The notes: generated by a model not told the origin, from the letters alone. Shown: positions 41,773 through 50,952, counted from the first letter of the stretch. The stretch is 64,000 bases of DNA from Salinispirillum sp. LH 10-3-1 (GCF_030643825.1 NZ_CP101717.1:3307673-3371672), one strand, 5' to 3'. Numbers and translations: made by a program.

Positions 41773-41902
41773 GTGAAAATGAGCCAGGGGCCTGCTTGGC
41801 CAAAAAGGGGGCGTATGCGGCCCGGACGGCCGCATCCGAGCCAGCAGGGATGCTTTCACGGCGTCCCCCGTTTGGCCAAGCAGGCCCCTGGCTCATTTTC
41901 AC
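41773..41902 (-). repeat. Long hairpin element, copy D
   Basis: Arms of 32 bases, perfect (41773-41804 and 41871-41902; left arm begins GTGAAAATGAGCCAGG). The core is inverted relative to copy C: GGGCGTATGCGGCC, GGCCGCATCCGAGCC, then TTTCACGGCGTCCCC. Confidence 0.85.
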
Positions 41903-41922
41903 GGTGACTACATGGAAAGGAA

Positions 41923-43749
41923 TCATGCTTTTGCCTTCTCAGCCGCTTTCTCAGCCAAGTACGCCCGCCAGCCGCCGAAATCAGTGATGTCGGTGGCGTC
42001 TGCTAAGGCCCAGCCTTCGCAGATGAAGCCCTTGACGGTGCGGCCATCGACGAGGGTGAGTGACCCGATGCCCAAGGGGGCTGGAATGAGGCCGACGAAC
42101 GAACCGAAATGCTCGATGGGCATGTCCCATAGTTCCACGATGATCGACTTGCCGGAGCCATCGGACACGTGCTGCAAGCCCGGCTTGGGTGGTGTCGTGT
42201 TGGCGAGCGCGAATAAACGGTAAGAGGGCGCCGTGTGGGTTTGTTCCACCAACACAGCTTTGCGCTCGGTGAGCTGACTGTTCAACGGCATACCCGTTAA
42301 GTGAGCCCCCACTACCGCCACACGTAAATAGCCGGGCGCAACCTCGGGTGAGATCGGCGAAGGGGCCGGGACCGATACTGCGGTCGCGCCCAGCGTTAGC
42401 GTTTGCGTCGCCAGCCACTGCTGGGCCAACGTCTGCAATGCCTTGTCGTGCCATGCCCGACCAATCAACGTCACACCAAAAGGTAAGCCATCGCTGCGGA
42501 GCCCAGCCGGTACGGCCAATGCGCACATATCAGCCAGATTCACGAAATTCGTGTAGGTTCCCAACTCACTGTTGCGTTTTACCGGCTCTTTTTCTAAATC
42601 TGCCAGTGTTGGAAAGGTCGGTGCAGAGGGGACAATCAAGCCAGACAGCGGCGCCATCACTTCATCAATGGTGCGACGTAATTCGGCACGGCGGTATTCC
42701 GCTTTGAACGTATCGGTAGCAGAGAATTTCTTCGCCTGCTCGATGATGCCGCGCACGACCGGGTTCATCTCATCGGCGTGGTCACGCATAAAGTCTTGTA
42801 CCGCCGCATGCCGCTCGGCCACCCATGGCCCTTCATACAGCAATGCCGCGAGTTCACTGAACGGCGCGAAATCAATGGGCACCAACTCCGCGTCCAAATC
42901 AGACCACTGTGCCAAGGTGCTTTCCCACGCCGCCGCGCTCACGGAGTCGCCATAAAACTGCGGCTGGGCTGGAATGCCGATGCGCGGGCGCTGACCAAAA
43001 GAATTCGGGCGTGCCGTCGGAGCAGGGCGACTGTAGGCTTCTGCTGCGTCATACTGCGCAGCAACGTCGAATACGGCGTGTGCGTCGTCGAGTGTGAGCG
43101 CAAATATGGACACCACGTCCAGCGAACGGCACGCCGGTACCACACCACGAATACTCATGGCCCCGCAGGTGCCTTTTAGGCCAACAATGTTGTTTAAGCT
43201 GGCGGGCACTCTGCCCGACCCGGCGGTGTCCGTACCCAATGAAAAGGGCACAAGGCCGCGGGCGACCGCGGAGGCTGAGCCGGAACTGGAACCGCCGCTG
43301 ACGTAATTAGGATTGAAAGTATTAGGTACCGCGCCATAAGGTGAGCGGGTGCCTACTAGCCCGGTAGCGAACTGATCGAGGTTGGTTTTACCCACCACAA
43401 TCGCCCCAGCGGCTTTTAACAGTGCAACGGTTTGCGCGTCCGTCTTTGGTTTATACGCAAATGCCGGACAGGCTGCAGTGGTTGGAAAGCCTGCGACATC
43501 AATGTTGTCTTTGGCTGCGAAAGGCACGCCGTATAAGGGCAAGCGAGAGAGGTCACCGCCGAATTGCTCCAGCTTCAGTGCCAACTCGACCAGTTGCTGA
43601 GAAAGCTGATCGGGCGTTGCAATGCTGATCCACGCCGGATCACGGGCATCGAACTGACCAACGAGATTGGACAGTAGTTGATCGGGCGTTGCCCCTTCTT
43701 GATAAGCCTTGCGCCAGTCTGGCAGCGTCCAAGCAAGTGTCTTTAGCAT
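41923..43749 (-). CDS. atzF: Allophanate hydrolase
   Basis: A 608-residue amidase-signature enzyme that hydrolyses allophanate to ammonia and CO2. The catalytic Ser-cisSer-Lys triad is visible: Lys in VPFAAKDNIDV, the cis-Ser in VSGGSSSGSA and nucleophile Ser in GTDTAGSGRVPA. The N-terminal 450 residues are the amidase; the C-terminal 150 (LRVAVVGAHLTGMPLN, FALANTTPPKPGL) are the AtzF-type second domain. Frames starting at 43758 or 43779 exist. The latter begins with a TTG inside the operator palindrome and is rejected; I prefer the ATG at 43749, nine bases after GGA. It is the first gene of the leftward urea block. Confidence 0.93.
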   Translation of the reverse strand: MLKTLAWTLPDWRKAYQEGATPDQLLSNLVGQFDARDPAWISIATPDQLSQQLVELALKLEQFGGDLSRLPLYGVPFAAKDNIDVAGFPTTAACPAFAYKPKTDAQTVALLKAAGAIVVGKTNLDQFATGLVGTRSPYGAVPNTFNPNYVSGGSSSGSASAVARGLVPFSLGTDTAGSGRVPASLNNIVGLKGTCGAMSIRGVVPACRSLDVVSIFALTLDDAHAVFDVAAQYDAAEAYSRPAPTARPNSFGQRPRIGIPAQPQFYGDSVSAAAWESTLAQWSDLDAELVPIDFAPFSELAALLYEGPWVAERHAAVQDFMRDHADEMNPVVRGIIEQAKKFSATDTFKAEYRRAELRRTIDEVMAPLSGLIVPSAPTFPTLADLEKEPVKRNSELGTYTNFVNLADMCALAVPAGLRSDGLPFGVTLIGRAWHDKALQTLAQQWLATQTLTLGATAVSVPAPSPISPEVAPGYLRVAVVGAHLTGMPLNSQLTERKAVLVEQTHTAPSYRLFALANTTPPKPGLQHVSDGSGKSIIVELWDMPIEHFGSFVGLIPAPLGIGSLTLVDGRTVKGFICEGWALADATDITDFGGWRAYLAEKAAEKAKA

Positions 43750-43768
43750 AGCGTGCATTCCATACCAT

Positions 43769-43780
43769 CTTGTATACAAG
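43769..43780. promoter_or_regulatory. GntR-type operator at the start of the urea block
   Basis: CTTGTATACAAG is a perfect 12-base palindrome with the TNGT...ACNA halves typical of FCD-type GntR sites. It lies 20 bases upstream of the atzF start and covers the predicted start point of the sigma-54 promoter. Confidence 0.7.
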
Positions 43781-43787
43781 TGGGTAT

Positions 43788-43804
43788 TGCAGCGCGTGTG
43801 CCAA
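43788..43804 (-). promoter_or_regulatory. Sigma-54 promoter candidate of the urea block
   Basis: On the leftward strand TTGGCACACGCGCTGCA matches the -24/-12 consensus TTGGCAC-N5-TTGCA in all but one defined base, with the required ten bases between the GG and GC doublets. Expected transcription start is about 43777. This fits nitrogen (NtrC) control of urea use. The palindrome CACCATGGTG at 43928-43937 is a weak enhancer candidate. Confidence 0.65.
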
Positions 43805-43998
43805 TTCGTGTTTGGTAACGGAAATTTTAATTTTGGCTATAAAAATCAATAAGTTAGGATAATTCTCGACACAGTTCCAGCAACCAGAGTGCTGACCAGC
43901 GATGCACCAAGACAAAGCAAGCCTGTTCACCATGGTGCGCAGGATCAACTGGACGCCGATCGTTAGGGTGCATAGCCATCCAGCTTTCCGCTGGTGAG

Positions 43999-44026
43999 TT
44001 GGCAAGACGCCGTCTTACACTATACT
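43999..44026 (+). promoter_or_regulatory. Sigma-70 promoter candidate of the histidine kinase gene
   Basis: TTGGCA (43999-44004), a 16-base spacer, TATACT (44021-44026), leaving a short leader of about 25 bases before the GTG start. Confidence 0.55.
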
Positions 44027-44057
44027 CAGTGCATTGGTTTTTTTATGGGAGCAAGCT

Positions 44058-46019
44058 GTGAAAGCATCGGTGCCAGCGAACGAGATCGCCCGACTACGCG
44101 CGCTTAGGCAATTAAGGATTCTCGATACACCGGCCGATGCAGAGTTCGACGAATTATCGCGCTTGGCAGCTATGGCGTGCGGTACATCAAAAGCATTTGT
44201 AACCTTCATAGAAAGCGACCGCCAGTGGCTCAAAGCAGCCTACGGTGCTGACCGCGGTGAAACCCCACGCAGCGAGGCTTTCTGTGCACACACAATTTTG
44301 CAGCCCGACGGTGTGCTTGTGATACCCGACGCTCGACTTGATGCGCGCTTTGCGAACAACCCAAGAGTTGTTGAAGATGGAGTGCGTTTTTACGCCGGTG
44401 TACCACTGACATTACCGTCAGGCGAAACGCTAGGGGCTTTGTGTGTGGTGGACGACCAGCCGCGCCAACTTAACGAGCACCAATTGGACATGCTGATCGG
44501 TTTGGGCAATCTGGCCAACAGCAATTTGGCTAAACGCCAACGCCGTACGACAGCCGCCGGATATTCACAGGAAATTCTTCCCATCACCGAAGCCGAGCAT
44601 TTGTCTTTGATCTCTCGTTTTACTTCGAATGGCGTTTTGCTCACCGATACTAAGAGCACCATATTATGGATGAACGACGGTAGTGCTCGGTTGACCGGCT
44701 ATCAACCTGAAGAAGTCATCGGCCAGACACCCAGACTGTTTCATTCACCCAATACCGACCCCACTACGCTTAAGTACATCAGAAGCCAATTGTCTGGTCG
44801 ACTGCCGGTAAGCTGCGAGATTTTGAATCGCTCCAAAGCGGGCCTCGAATACTGGGTCTACTTGGAAATACAGCCGATTTTTGATGACCATGGCGACCTG
44901 AGCGGCTACATAGGGTTTCAAACCGATATCACCGAGCGTAAACGCCAAGAAGACAGCTTGCGCGCTAGCGAAATGCGCTTTCGTAGCCTGTTTGAGTTAG
45001 CACCGGTCGGTATGGCATTAAACCGTTATGTAGATGGGAAATTTCTCGACGGCAATCCTGCGCTCTTTGCCATGTTGGGCTACACCGAAGAAGAGTTTCG
45101 CGGCCTGAGCAACTGGGACGTGACTCCCATAGAATATGAACCGCAAGAAGTGGTGCACGATGAGGCTCTGTTTCTGCACGGCCAGTATGGCCCGTACGAA
45201 AAAGAATACGTACATAAAGATGGTTACCGGATACCGGTGCTGTTAAACGGCGTGTTGTTCGAAGATGAGAACGGCGAAGGGGTGGTTTTTTCCATCATTC
45301 AAAACATCAGTGAGCGCAGACGCAATGAACGTTTGAAAAGTGAATTTCTGGCCACCGTCAGTCATGAATTGCGCACTCCACTGACCGCCATTCACGGCGC
45401 ACTGCGCTTATTGGCGTCCGGCGCTTTGGGCACTCTTAACGACTCCAGTAGCGAGATGCTGCACCTGGCCGAACAAAACAGTCAGCGACTAATTGAACTG
45501 ATTAATGACCTGTTGGATATGGAAAAACTCACGGCTGGGGGCATGTCATTTCATATCAAGGCACATGCCTTGACCCCACTGATCCGCTCCGTTATGGAGC
45601 AACTTAAACCGTTCACTGACAAACATCAGGTCGAACTGCTTTTTGATGCTCCAAGCAGCGGACTGAGTGCCATGCTCGACCCTGATCGCTTCACTCAAAT
45701 ACTGACGAATTTGCTATCCAACGCCGCGAAATTTTCGCCACCAGAGTGCACTGTTGTAATCTCTGTTGAGCCACTGGAAGACGTTGTCAGGATAGCCGTG
45801 GAAGACAACGGGCCCGGAATTCCCGACGACTTTCTACCGCGATTGTTTGAACGCTTTGCACAAGCCGACGGTTCCAGCCGCCGCGCGCAAGGCGGCACCG
45901 GGCTCGGCTTGGCGATTTCTAAAGCACTGGCCGAACAAATGAACGGGCAGTTAGGCTATAAACCAGCAGCGGAAAAAGGCAGTATTTTTTACGTCGACTT
46001 ACCCGCATCAAAAACCTGA
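44058..46019 (+). CDS. Cytosolic GAF-PAS-PAS hybrid-type sensor histidine kinase
   Basis: 653 residues with no membrane span. An N-terminal GAF domain (about 20-165) is followed by two PAS/PAC domains (about 190-300 and 310-430, ending DITERKRQ and NISERRRN). HisKA has the phospho-acceptor in FLATVSHELRTPL, and HATPase_c has N box NLLSNAAKF, G1 DNGPGIPD and G2 GGTGLGL. There is no receiver domain. The GTG at 44058 is chosen because GGGAG lies six bases before it. The signal is probably a small cytosolic ligand or redox state. No response regulator is adjacent. Its last 31 bases overlap the end of the convergent truC. Confidence 0.93.
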   Translation: MKASVPANEIARLRALRQLRILDTPADAEFDELSRLAAMACGTSKAFVTFIESDRQWLKAAYGADRGETPRSEAFCAHTILQPDGVLVIPDARLDARFANNPRVVEDGVRFYAGVPLTLPSGETLGALCVVDDQPRQLNEHQLDMLIGLGNLANSNLAKRQRRTTAAGYSQEILPITEAEHLSLISRFTSNGVLLTDTKSTILWMNDGSARLTGYQPEEVIGQTPRLFHSPNTDPTTLKYIRSQLSGRLPVSCEILNRSKAGLEYWVYLEIQPIFDDHGDLSGYIGFQTDITERKRQEDSLRASEMRFRSLFELAPVGMALNRYVDGKFLDGNPALFAMLGYTEEEFRGLSNWDVTPIEYEPQEVVHDEALFLHGQYGPYEKEYVHKDGYRIPVLLNGVLFEDENGEGVVFSIIQNISERRRNERLKSEFLATVSHELRTPLTAIHGALRLLASGALGTLNDSSSEMLHLAEQNSQRLIELINDLLDMEKLTAGGMSFHIKAHALTPLIRSVMEQLKPFTDKHQVELLFDAPSSGLSAMLDPDRFTQILTNLLSNAAKFSPPECTVVISVEPLEDVVRIAVEDNGPGIPDDFLPRLFERFAQADGSSRRAQGGTGLGLAISKALAEQMNGQLGYKPAAEKGSIFYVDLPASKT

Positions 46020-46777
46020 TCCTCTATCCATTCACTCCAGCCCAAGGCCCGCATCACGTGCTGAAAGTCTTCTGCCAACGGCGCATTGAGCGTTAAGGGC
46101 TGCTCAGTAACGGGGTGAGTCAGTTCCAAACGGGTCGCCGCCAGCATTAAACGTTGTACGCCAAACTCGCGGGCAAAAAAATGATTGTGTGTGCTCTTAC
46201 CGTGCTTGGCGTCGCCTATGATGGGATGGCGTAAATGCTTCATATGGCGCCGCAGCTGATGCTTTCGGCCGGTATGCGGGTGCATGCGCACCAACGCGTA
46301 ACGACTCGACGGATAACGGTCTACCGCCACCGGCAGCTCCACAGTGGCGAGACGTTCGAAATCCGTGATCGCGTCGCGCATCTTGAGTTCACCGCCTTTG
46401 TAGCGAGGGTCATCCGCCATGTCGCGTAATGGGTAGTCGATATGGCCTGCTGCTTCCGGCCAGCCCCGCACAATGGCTAAGTAGGTTTTCTTCAGCCGGC
46501 GTTCCATCATGGCTTCGCCCATGAGTCCGGCAATTTCCGGGCTGCGGGCAAACAATAACAACCCTGATGTCGGGCGATCGAGGCGATGCAACGGATATAC
46601 ATGCGACCCGCCATTCAATGTCCGCGCGTATTGTAGGGCAAACTGGGTTTCGTGTTTGTCGATGGGACTGCGGTGCACCAGCAATCCCGAGGGCTTATGA
46701 ACGGCCAATAAGGCTTCATCTTGGTACAGCAGTTTGAGCGGGTTTGGCGGTAAGATTACAGAGCTGTCAGCTGTCAC
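45989..46777 (-). CDS. truC: tRNA pseudouridine synthase C
   Basis: A 262-residue RluA-family enzyme that makes pseudouridine at tRNA position 65. The catalytic Asp is in HRLDRPTSGLLLFA, with HPHTGRKHQLRRHMKHLRHPIIGD typical of TruC. It overlaps the convergent kinase gene by 31 bases at its 3' end. Its start overlaps by 11 bases the end of the diguanylate cyclase gene, so the two share a transcript. Confidence 0.93.
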   Translation of the reverse strand: MTADSSVILPPNPLKLLYQDEALLAVHKPSGLLVHRSPIDKHETQFALQYARTLNGGSHVYPLHRLDRPTSGLLLFARSPEIAGLMGEAMMERRLKKTYLAIVRGWPEAAGHIDYPLRDMADDPRYKGGELKMRDAITDFERLATVELPVAVDRYPSSRYALVRMHPHTGRKHQLRRHMKHLRHPIIGDAKHGKSTHNHFFAREFGVQRLMLAATRLELTHPVTEQPLTLNAPLAEDFQHVMRALGWSEWIEDQVFDAGKST

Positions 46778-48257
46778 TCACACCGCCTTTTAGAATGGTC
46801 TTCTTCATTTGATTACGTCCAGCCGCTTTGGCTAAGTACAGTGCTTGATCAGCCATGGCGATGAGTTCATCGCGCTTGGTTTGGATTTTGGGCAATGCCA
46901 CCAGCAAGCCTATACTCATGGTTAGGGGTCCGTTCACGTCAGGGTGTTCATGAGGAATGGAGAGCGCGCGTAAGCCATTCAAGGCACGATTCGCCGAAGC
47001 GACGCCTTCAATTTCATCGTTGTGAGGCAATATTACCGCAAATTCTTCGCCACCATAACGGGCCACTAGCTCACCACTGCGTTGAAATTCGTCGGCCAAT
47101 ATTTGCGCCACTGATTTCAGTGCATCATCACCAGCCAAATGCCCATGGTGATCGTTGAACAGCTTAAAATGGTCAATATCCAGCAGCATCAATGTCAGTG
47201 GATAGCCTTGACGTACCGCCCGTTGCAGCTCTTTTTGCAAAGTCTGGTCAAATGCCCGCCGATTGGCCACGCCGGTTAAACCGTCCTGCATGGCGAGCTT
47301 TTCCAAGTCCTTATTGGCCTGTAGCAGGTTGCTTTGAATTTCGTTCAACGAGTTACGGTACGCCAAATTTTGAATAGCGCTGGCGATCATCTCACCGACC
47401 AACTTAAAGCGCCGAATGTCGTGCGTTTGCCATTGTTGTTGGCGGTGAACCATGTCGCAGCCGACAAAGCCCAATAGTTGCCCCGCGGATTCCAAACCGA
47501 TGCACAGCACCGATTGAATGTCTTCCTGTTCAAATTCGAAACGCTCTAGCACGGCATCGCTGGGCAGGCTGGACACATCATCAATGGCCACAATATTGTG
47601 TTGGCGCAAGGTTTTAAAAAACCAGGGCAGAGAAGACTCCGGCAGCACCTGTAGGTTGCCTTTTTGCCGTGAGATACCGGTGCGCACCCATTCATGGGTA
47701 TTGCTGCACGTGCCGTCGTTGTGAAACTGGAAGATGTAACTGCGATCTGTCCCGCAGTATTCGCCAAGGACGGCCAACGCCGCATCGATGTGCCCGTCTA
47801 TGTCGTCTGAATCAACGTTGATCAGTCGAGCCGACACCTTGGCCAGCACTTCATCGAAACCACTGGAGCCGCCGTTACCGACCGCCACACTGATGGGTGT
47901 GAGTACCACCACCATGACCTGAGGCTCACCATTGACGGTTTCATGCGGGTACGAGCTGACGTCCAAATAGATGTCGGTATCGGTGCGGTGCAGGCAGTAT
48001 CGGGCCGGACGCTGGGTACGCCCGTTGAGGCCGAGCAATACAGGGTCCAGATGCGCTGGCAACGGCCGATCTTCCAACTGCCACGTCATGGCCGCCAGTG
48101 CCTTCTTTAGATTTGGCTCTTGGCTGCTGTCAAGGCGCAGCAGAGCCTTGGCTTGAGCGTTCATGTGCAACTGATGGCTCGTCATATCACGCCATATAAC
48201 ACCTATTGGCAGGCGTTCTAGTAACGCCCGCTCTGGTCGTGTGCTGCTGTCGTCCAT
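46767..48257 (-). CDS. PAS/GAF-domain diguanylate cyclase
   Basis: A 496-residue cytosolic protein. A PAS-like N-terminus (residues about 10-120) and a GAF domain (about 140-310) precede a GGDEF domain whose active site reads GGEEF (near residue 410) in RYGGEEFAV. DGLTGVANRRAFD and LDIDHFKLFNDHHGHLAGDD complete the domain. The inhibitory I-site position, five residues before the active site, is RSGE rather than RxxD, so product inhibition may be lost. It lacks an EAL domain. It makes cyclic di-GMP in response to an unknown cytosolic signal and is followed by truC. Confidence 0.92.
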   Translation of the reverse strand: MDDSSTRPERALLERLPIGVIWRDMTSHQLHMNAQAKALLRLDSSQEPNLKKALAAMTWQLEDRPLPAHLDPVLLGLNGRTQRPARYCLHRTDTDIYLDVSSYPHETVNGEPQVMVVVLTPISVAVGNGGSSGFDEVLAKVSARLINVDSDDIDGHIDAALAVLGEYCGTDRSYIFQFHNDGTCSNTHEWVRTGISRQKGNLQVLPESSLPWFFKTLRQHNIVAIDDVSSLPSDAVLERFEFEQEDIQSVLCIGLESAGQLLGFVGCDMVHRQQQWQTHDIRRFKLVGEMIASAIQNLAYRNSLNEIQSNLLQANKDLEKLAMQDGLTGVANRRAFDQTLQKELQRAVRQGYPLTLMLLDIDHFKLFNDHHGHLAGDDALKSVAQILADEFQRSGELVARYGGEEFAVILPHNDEIEGVASANRALNGLRALSIPHEHPDVNGPLTMSIGLLVALPKIQTKRDELIAMADQALYLAKAAGRNQMKKTILKGGVSDS

Positions 48258-48359
48258 AGTTCCTCTGGGCTTGTTGCCTATTGATGGCAGTCTTTTCCCT
48301 AAGTTAAGCAGATTTTTTGCCGTGGCGTAGAATTTCGTATCGAGATTGTGTGCTCGTCG

Positions 48360-49295
48360 TCAATCACGTAAGCCTGAAGCCTTCGCCTGTTGTACCAACC
48401 ACTGGCTCAGCAGGCGAATGCCCGGTTCGTATTGGCGGCTGGTTTTATACGCCAGATAAAAAGAATCCGATGTGTGCAAGCTATGAAATGGCAACATCAT
48501 CAAATCACCGTCGTCGTCCACGTCGTGCATATAGTCATTGGTCAACGCAATGCCTTGGTGGTGCCGCGCCGCTTCGAGCGCCAGCAACATATGGCTGAAG
48601 TGGTGCAAGCGCGCGTTGTCGGGAAGTTGGGCACCCGCCGCCGCGTACCAGCGCCGCCAATCCTCCCCACGCTGGCCGTAGATGCTGTGTATCGACAACA
48701 AGGGGTAGCCCGCCAATACGCCGGGATCAAGGAGCTCGGTTTGGCTCGCCCAGTCGAACTGCGGTTGCTCGTCTTGCATACGTTGCCAGAACGTTTTGCT
48801 GCAGATGGCGAACAGGCGCTCTGAGTAAATCAGCTCAGTGGTAAAGCCGCGCTGGGCATTGTCGAGGGTAATAAAGCAGTCCGCCACGCGGTCCGACAGC
48901 ACAGGTGCTTCGTTCATCATTTCCAGGGAGAGATCCAACTGTGGGTGCTGGCGTTGCAAGCTCGGCAACCGAGGAATCAACCAACGCACGGCAAACGAAC
49001 TGAACATGGCCAGCCGCACCTGCATGTTCTCGTGGCCTTGCAGTTGCTCCGTAGCGCGCTGAATCTGTGCTAAGGCGGGTGCTATGCCTTCGTAATACGA
49101 ACGCCCTTCGTCGGTCAGCAGCAAATACCGGCCTTGCCGATTGAACAGCGTCTCACCGAGATAGTCCTCCAACATGCGGATTTGATGGCTGACCGCACTC
49201 TGGCTTACGTGCAACTCGGTCGCCGCTTGCGAGAAGCTGTTCAGTCGGGCCACGGTTTCGAACACCGCGAGTGCTTTCAAGGGCGGGTATTTCAT
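48360..49295 (-). CDS. LysR-family transcriptional regulator (GcvA-like)
   Basis: A 311-residue regulator with N-terminal helix-turn-helix (NSFSQAATELHVSQSAVSHQIRMLEDYLG) and a C-terminal LysR substrate domain. The start KYPPLKALAVFETVARLNSF and RQGRYLLLTDEG put it in the GcvA/AmpR-like group. It diverges from the EamA transporter gene 100 bases away and probably controls it; the intergenic DNA is AT-rich with the TAATTTACTAATA region as the possible site. Confidence 0.92.
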   Translation of the reverse strand: MKYPPLKALAVFETVARLNSFSQAATELHVSQSAVSHQIRMLEDYLGETLFNRQGRYLLLTDEGRSYYEGIAPALAQIQRATEQLQGHENMQVRLAMFSSFAVRWLIPRLPSLQRQHPQLDLSLEMMNEAPVLSDRVADCFITLDNAQRGFTTELIYSERLFAICSKTFWQRMQDEQPQFDWASQTELLDPGVLAGYPLLSIHSIYGQRGEDWRRWYAAAGAQLPDNARLHHFSHMLLALEAARHHQGIALTNDYMHDVDDDGDLMMLPFHSLHTSDSFYLAYKTSRQYEPGIRLLSQWLVQQAKASGLRD

Positions 49296-49395
49296 TATCT
49301 AATTTACTAATACTGATATGAAAAACATCATTATACACGATAGAAAGGACAGCATAACATCTGACCACTTGTTCAATTTTGAGAGGTTGTAGAAG

Positions 49396-50277
49396 ATGTC
49401 CGGTCGTACCCTAGGAAGTGCCATTTTGCTGCTGGTGTTGGGCAATGCATTGGCGGTGCTTTCCGATGCACTGATCAAATGGCAAGGCTCGGACATGCCG
49501 ATATTCCAGTTCATCTTTATCCGCATGGCTTTTTCCCTATGCTTGCTGTTGCCCTTTGTGTACCAGATTGATCGTACCCGCCTGTTTGCCGGCTGGAAGC
49601 TGCACTTGGTGCGCTCGCACATGGGCTTTTTTGGCATCTATTGCATGATCATTGCGCTGACCACCTTGCCCCTGGCAACCGCCAATGCTCTGTTTTATGT
49701 AGCCCCCATTCTGGTCATGGTGTTCTCGGTGATTATCTTTGGCGAAAAGCTGCGCGGCATCAGCTTGTTTGCAGTGATCAGTGGGCTGCTTGGCATTGTG
49801 GTGATTCTGCGCCCGGTTGAATTGACCTGGGGCGCGCTCAGCGCCTTAGGTGTCGCACTGTCACTCGCGCTGACCGTGGTTTTGATTCGCAAATTACCGA
49901 CGCATCAGTCTATGGTGCACACCTTGGTGCTGACCAAGGTCTTTGGACTGCCGACCGCACTGGCGTTGGCACTCTGGGAAGGCGCGGCATGGGACCCACA
50001 AATACTGATGACCGCCTTTGGTTCGGCGTTCTTTATTTTGGCTTATAACATGACCGTATTGCTGGCCTATCGACACGTACCGGCCAGCGAAGTGACCAGC
50101 GCCGAATACACCGGCTTGCTGTCAGCGATGCTGTTTGGTTGGTTGTGGTTTCAGGAAATACCCGATGCCTGGTTTATCGTCGGCTCGGTGATGATCGTTG
50201 GGCCTCTGGTGATGATCAGCTTACTGGAACGCCGCCGTACGCGGGTGCCGATCCGCACCGCTGGCGTGACGCCTTAA
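49396..50277 (+). CDS. EamA-family (DMT) transporter
   Basis: A 293-residue inner-membrane protein with ten hydrophobic spans in two EamA repeats (LGNALAVLSDALIKW at the start of the first; WGALSALGVALSLALTVVLIRKL at the second). Such proteins export or import amino acids, metabolites or nucleotides; the substrate is unknown. The divergent LysR gene is the likely regulator. GAGAGG lies before the ATG. Confidence 0.92.
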   Translation: MSGRTLGSAILLLVLGNALAVLSDALIKWQGSDMPIFQFIFIRMAFSLCLLLPFVYQIDRTRLFAGWKLHLVRSHMGFFGIYCMIIALTTLPLATANALFYVAPILVMVFSVIIFGEKLRGISLFAVISGLLGIVVILRPVELTWGALSALGVALSLALTVVLIRKLPTHQSMVHTLVLTKVFGLPTALALALWEGAAWDPQILMTAFGSAFFILAYNMTVLLAYRHVPASEVTSAEYTGLLSAMLFGWLWFQEIPDAWFIVGSVMIVGPLVMISLLERRRTRVPIRTAGVTP

Positions 50278-50351
50278 CGTTGGCTCGTGCGTGACCGCAG
50301 AAGCCCAACCGGCTAGAGTATCGCTAGACATTTAACCGAGAACGACGCGGT

Positions 50352-50945
50352 ATGACTGCACGCAGCCCATGGTCCATTTACTACGACAAACAAGTGGGTC
50401 GCACGCCCAACCCGTTACTGCTTGAGGCACTGAAACACTGTGCTGAACCCGGATTGGCCATTGATCTAGGGTGCGGAGAGGGAACGGATACCCGCGCCCT
50501 GTTGGCACTGGGCTGGCGAGTGCTGGCCATCGACGCCGAAGCAGAGGCCATTGAGCGCCTCCACGCCAGCTTGGTTGACACACCCAGCGCGGCTTTGAGC
50601 ACCGATGTCGCCGACGCTCGCCATCTTGCGTTACCGAGCTGCGATCTGCTGTACGCCGGTCTCAGCTTGCCGTTCAACGCACCCGAAGACTTTCCAGAGC
50701 TCTGGCAGCGCTGCTGTCAGGCGGTAAAACCACAAGGTATTTTTGCCGCGCATGTGTTTGGCGACCGCGATGGCTGGGCGCACAACCCCACCCGCACCTT
50801 TCACACGCGAGCACAGGCGGAAGCCTTGGTAGCACGCGGACAGGTGCTGCATTTTGCAGAGCGGGAATTCGACGGACACTCAGCACTCGGGCCAAAACAC
50901 TGGCATTGGTTTGAGTTTGTGCTGCGCTTGGACGCTCAGGACTGA
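50352..50945 (+). CDS. Class I SAM-dependent methyltransferase
   Basis: A 197-residue methyltransferase with motif I AIDLGCGEGTDTRALL (near residue 37), the acidic residue after strand 2 in LAIDAEAEAI, and motif IV region CDLLYAGLSLPF. WAHNPTRTFHTRAQAEALV follows. It resembles TehB-like small-molecule methyltransferases; the substrate is not clear. It is monocistronic, convergent with the large surface-protein gene, and followed by a hairpin. Confidence 0.88.
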   Translation: MTARSPWSIYYDKQVGRTPNPLLLEALKHCAEPGLAIDLGCGEGTDTRALLALGWRVLAIDAEAEAIERLHASLVDTPSAALSTDVADARHLALPSCDLLYAGLSLPFNAPEDFPELWQRCCQAVKPQGIFAAHVFGDRDGWAHNPTRTFHTRAQAEALVARGQVLHFAEREFDGHSALGPKHWHWFEFVLRLDAQD

Positions 50946-50952
50946 AACCTGA

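Larger units (their letters stand above)
41523..41922. other. atzF-uca intergenic region filled by two hairpin elements
   Basis: No gene is present. The space is occupied by palindromic copies C (41572-41688) and D (41773-41902). Between them lie about 80 bases without visible structure. Confidence 0.7.
43750..44057. promoter_or_regulatory. Divergent region between atzF and the histidine kinase
   Basis: This holds the urea-block promoter and operator on the left and the kinase promoter on the right. The middle (43810-43865) is AT-rich. No gene is seen. Confidence 0.6.

Noticed and set aside
41748-41987. 79-codon open frame in the atzF-uca gap
   Set aside because: Crosses hairpin element D and runs antisense into atzF; not coding.
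43902-43960. Possible NtrC enhancer sites (TGCACC and GGTGCA half-sites, CACCATGGTG palindrome)
   Set aside because: Spacing does not match the usual paired half-sites; mentioned only as weak support for nitrogen control.
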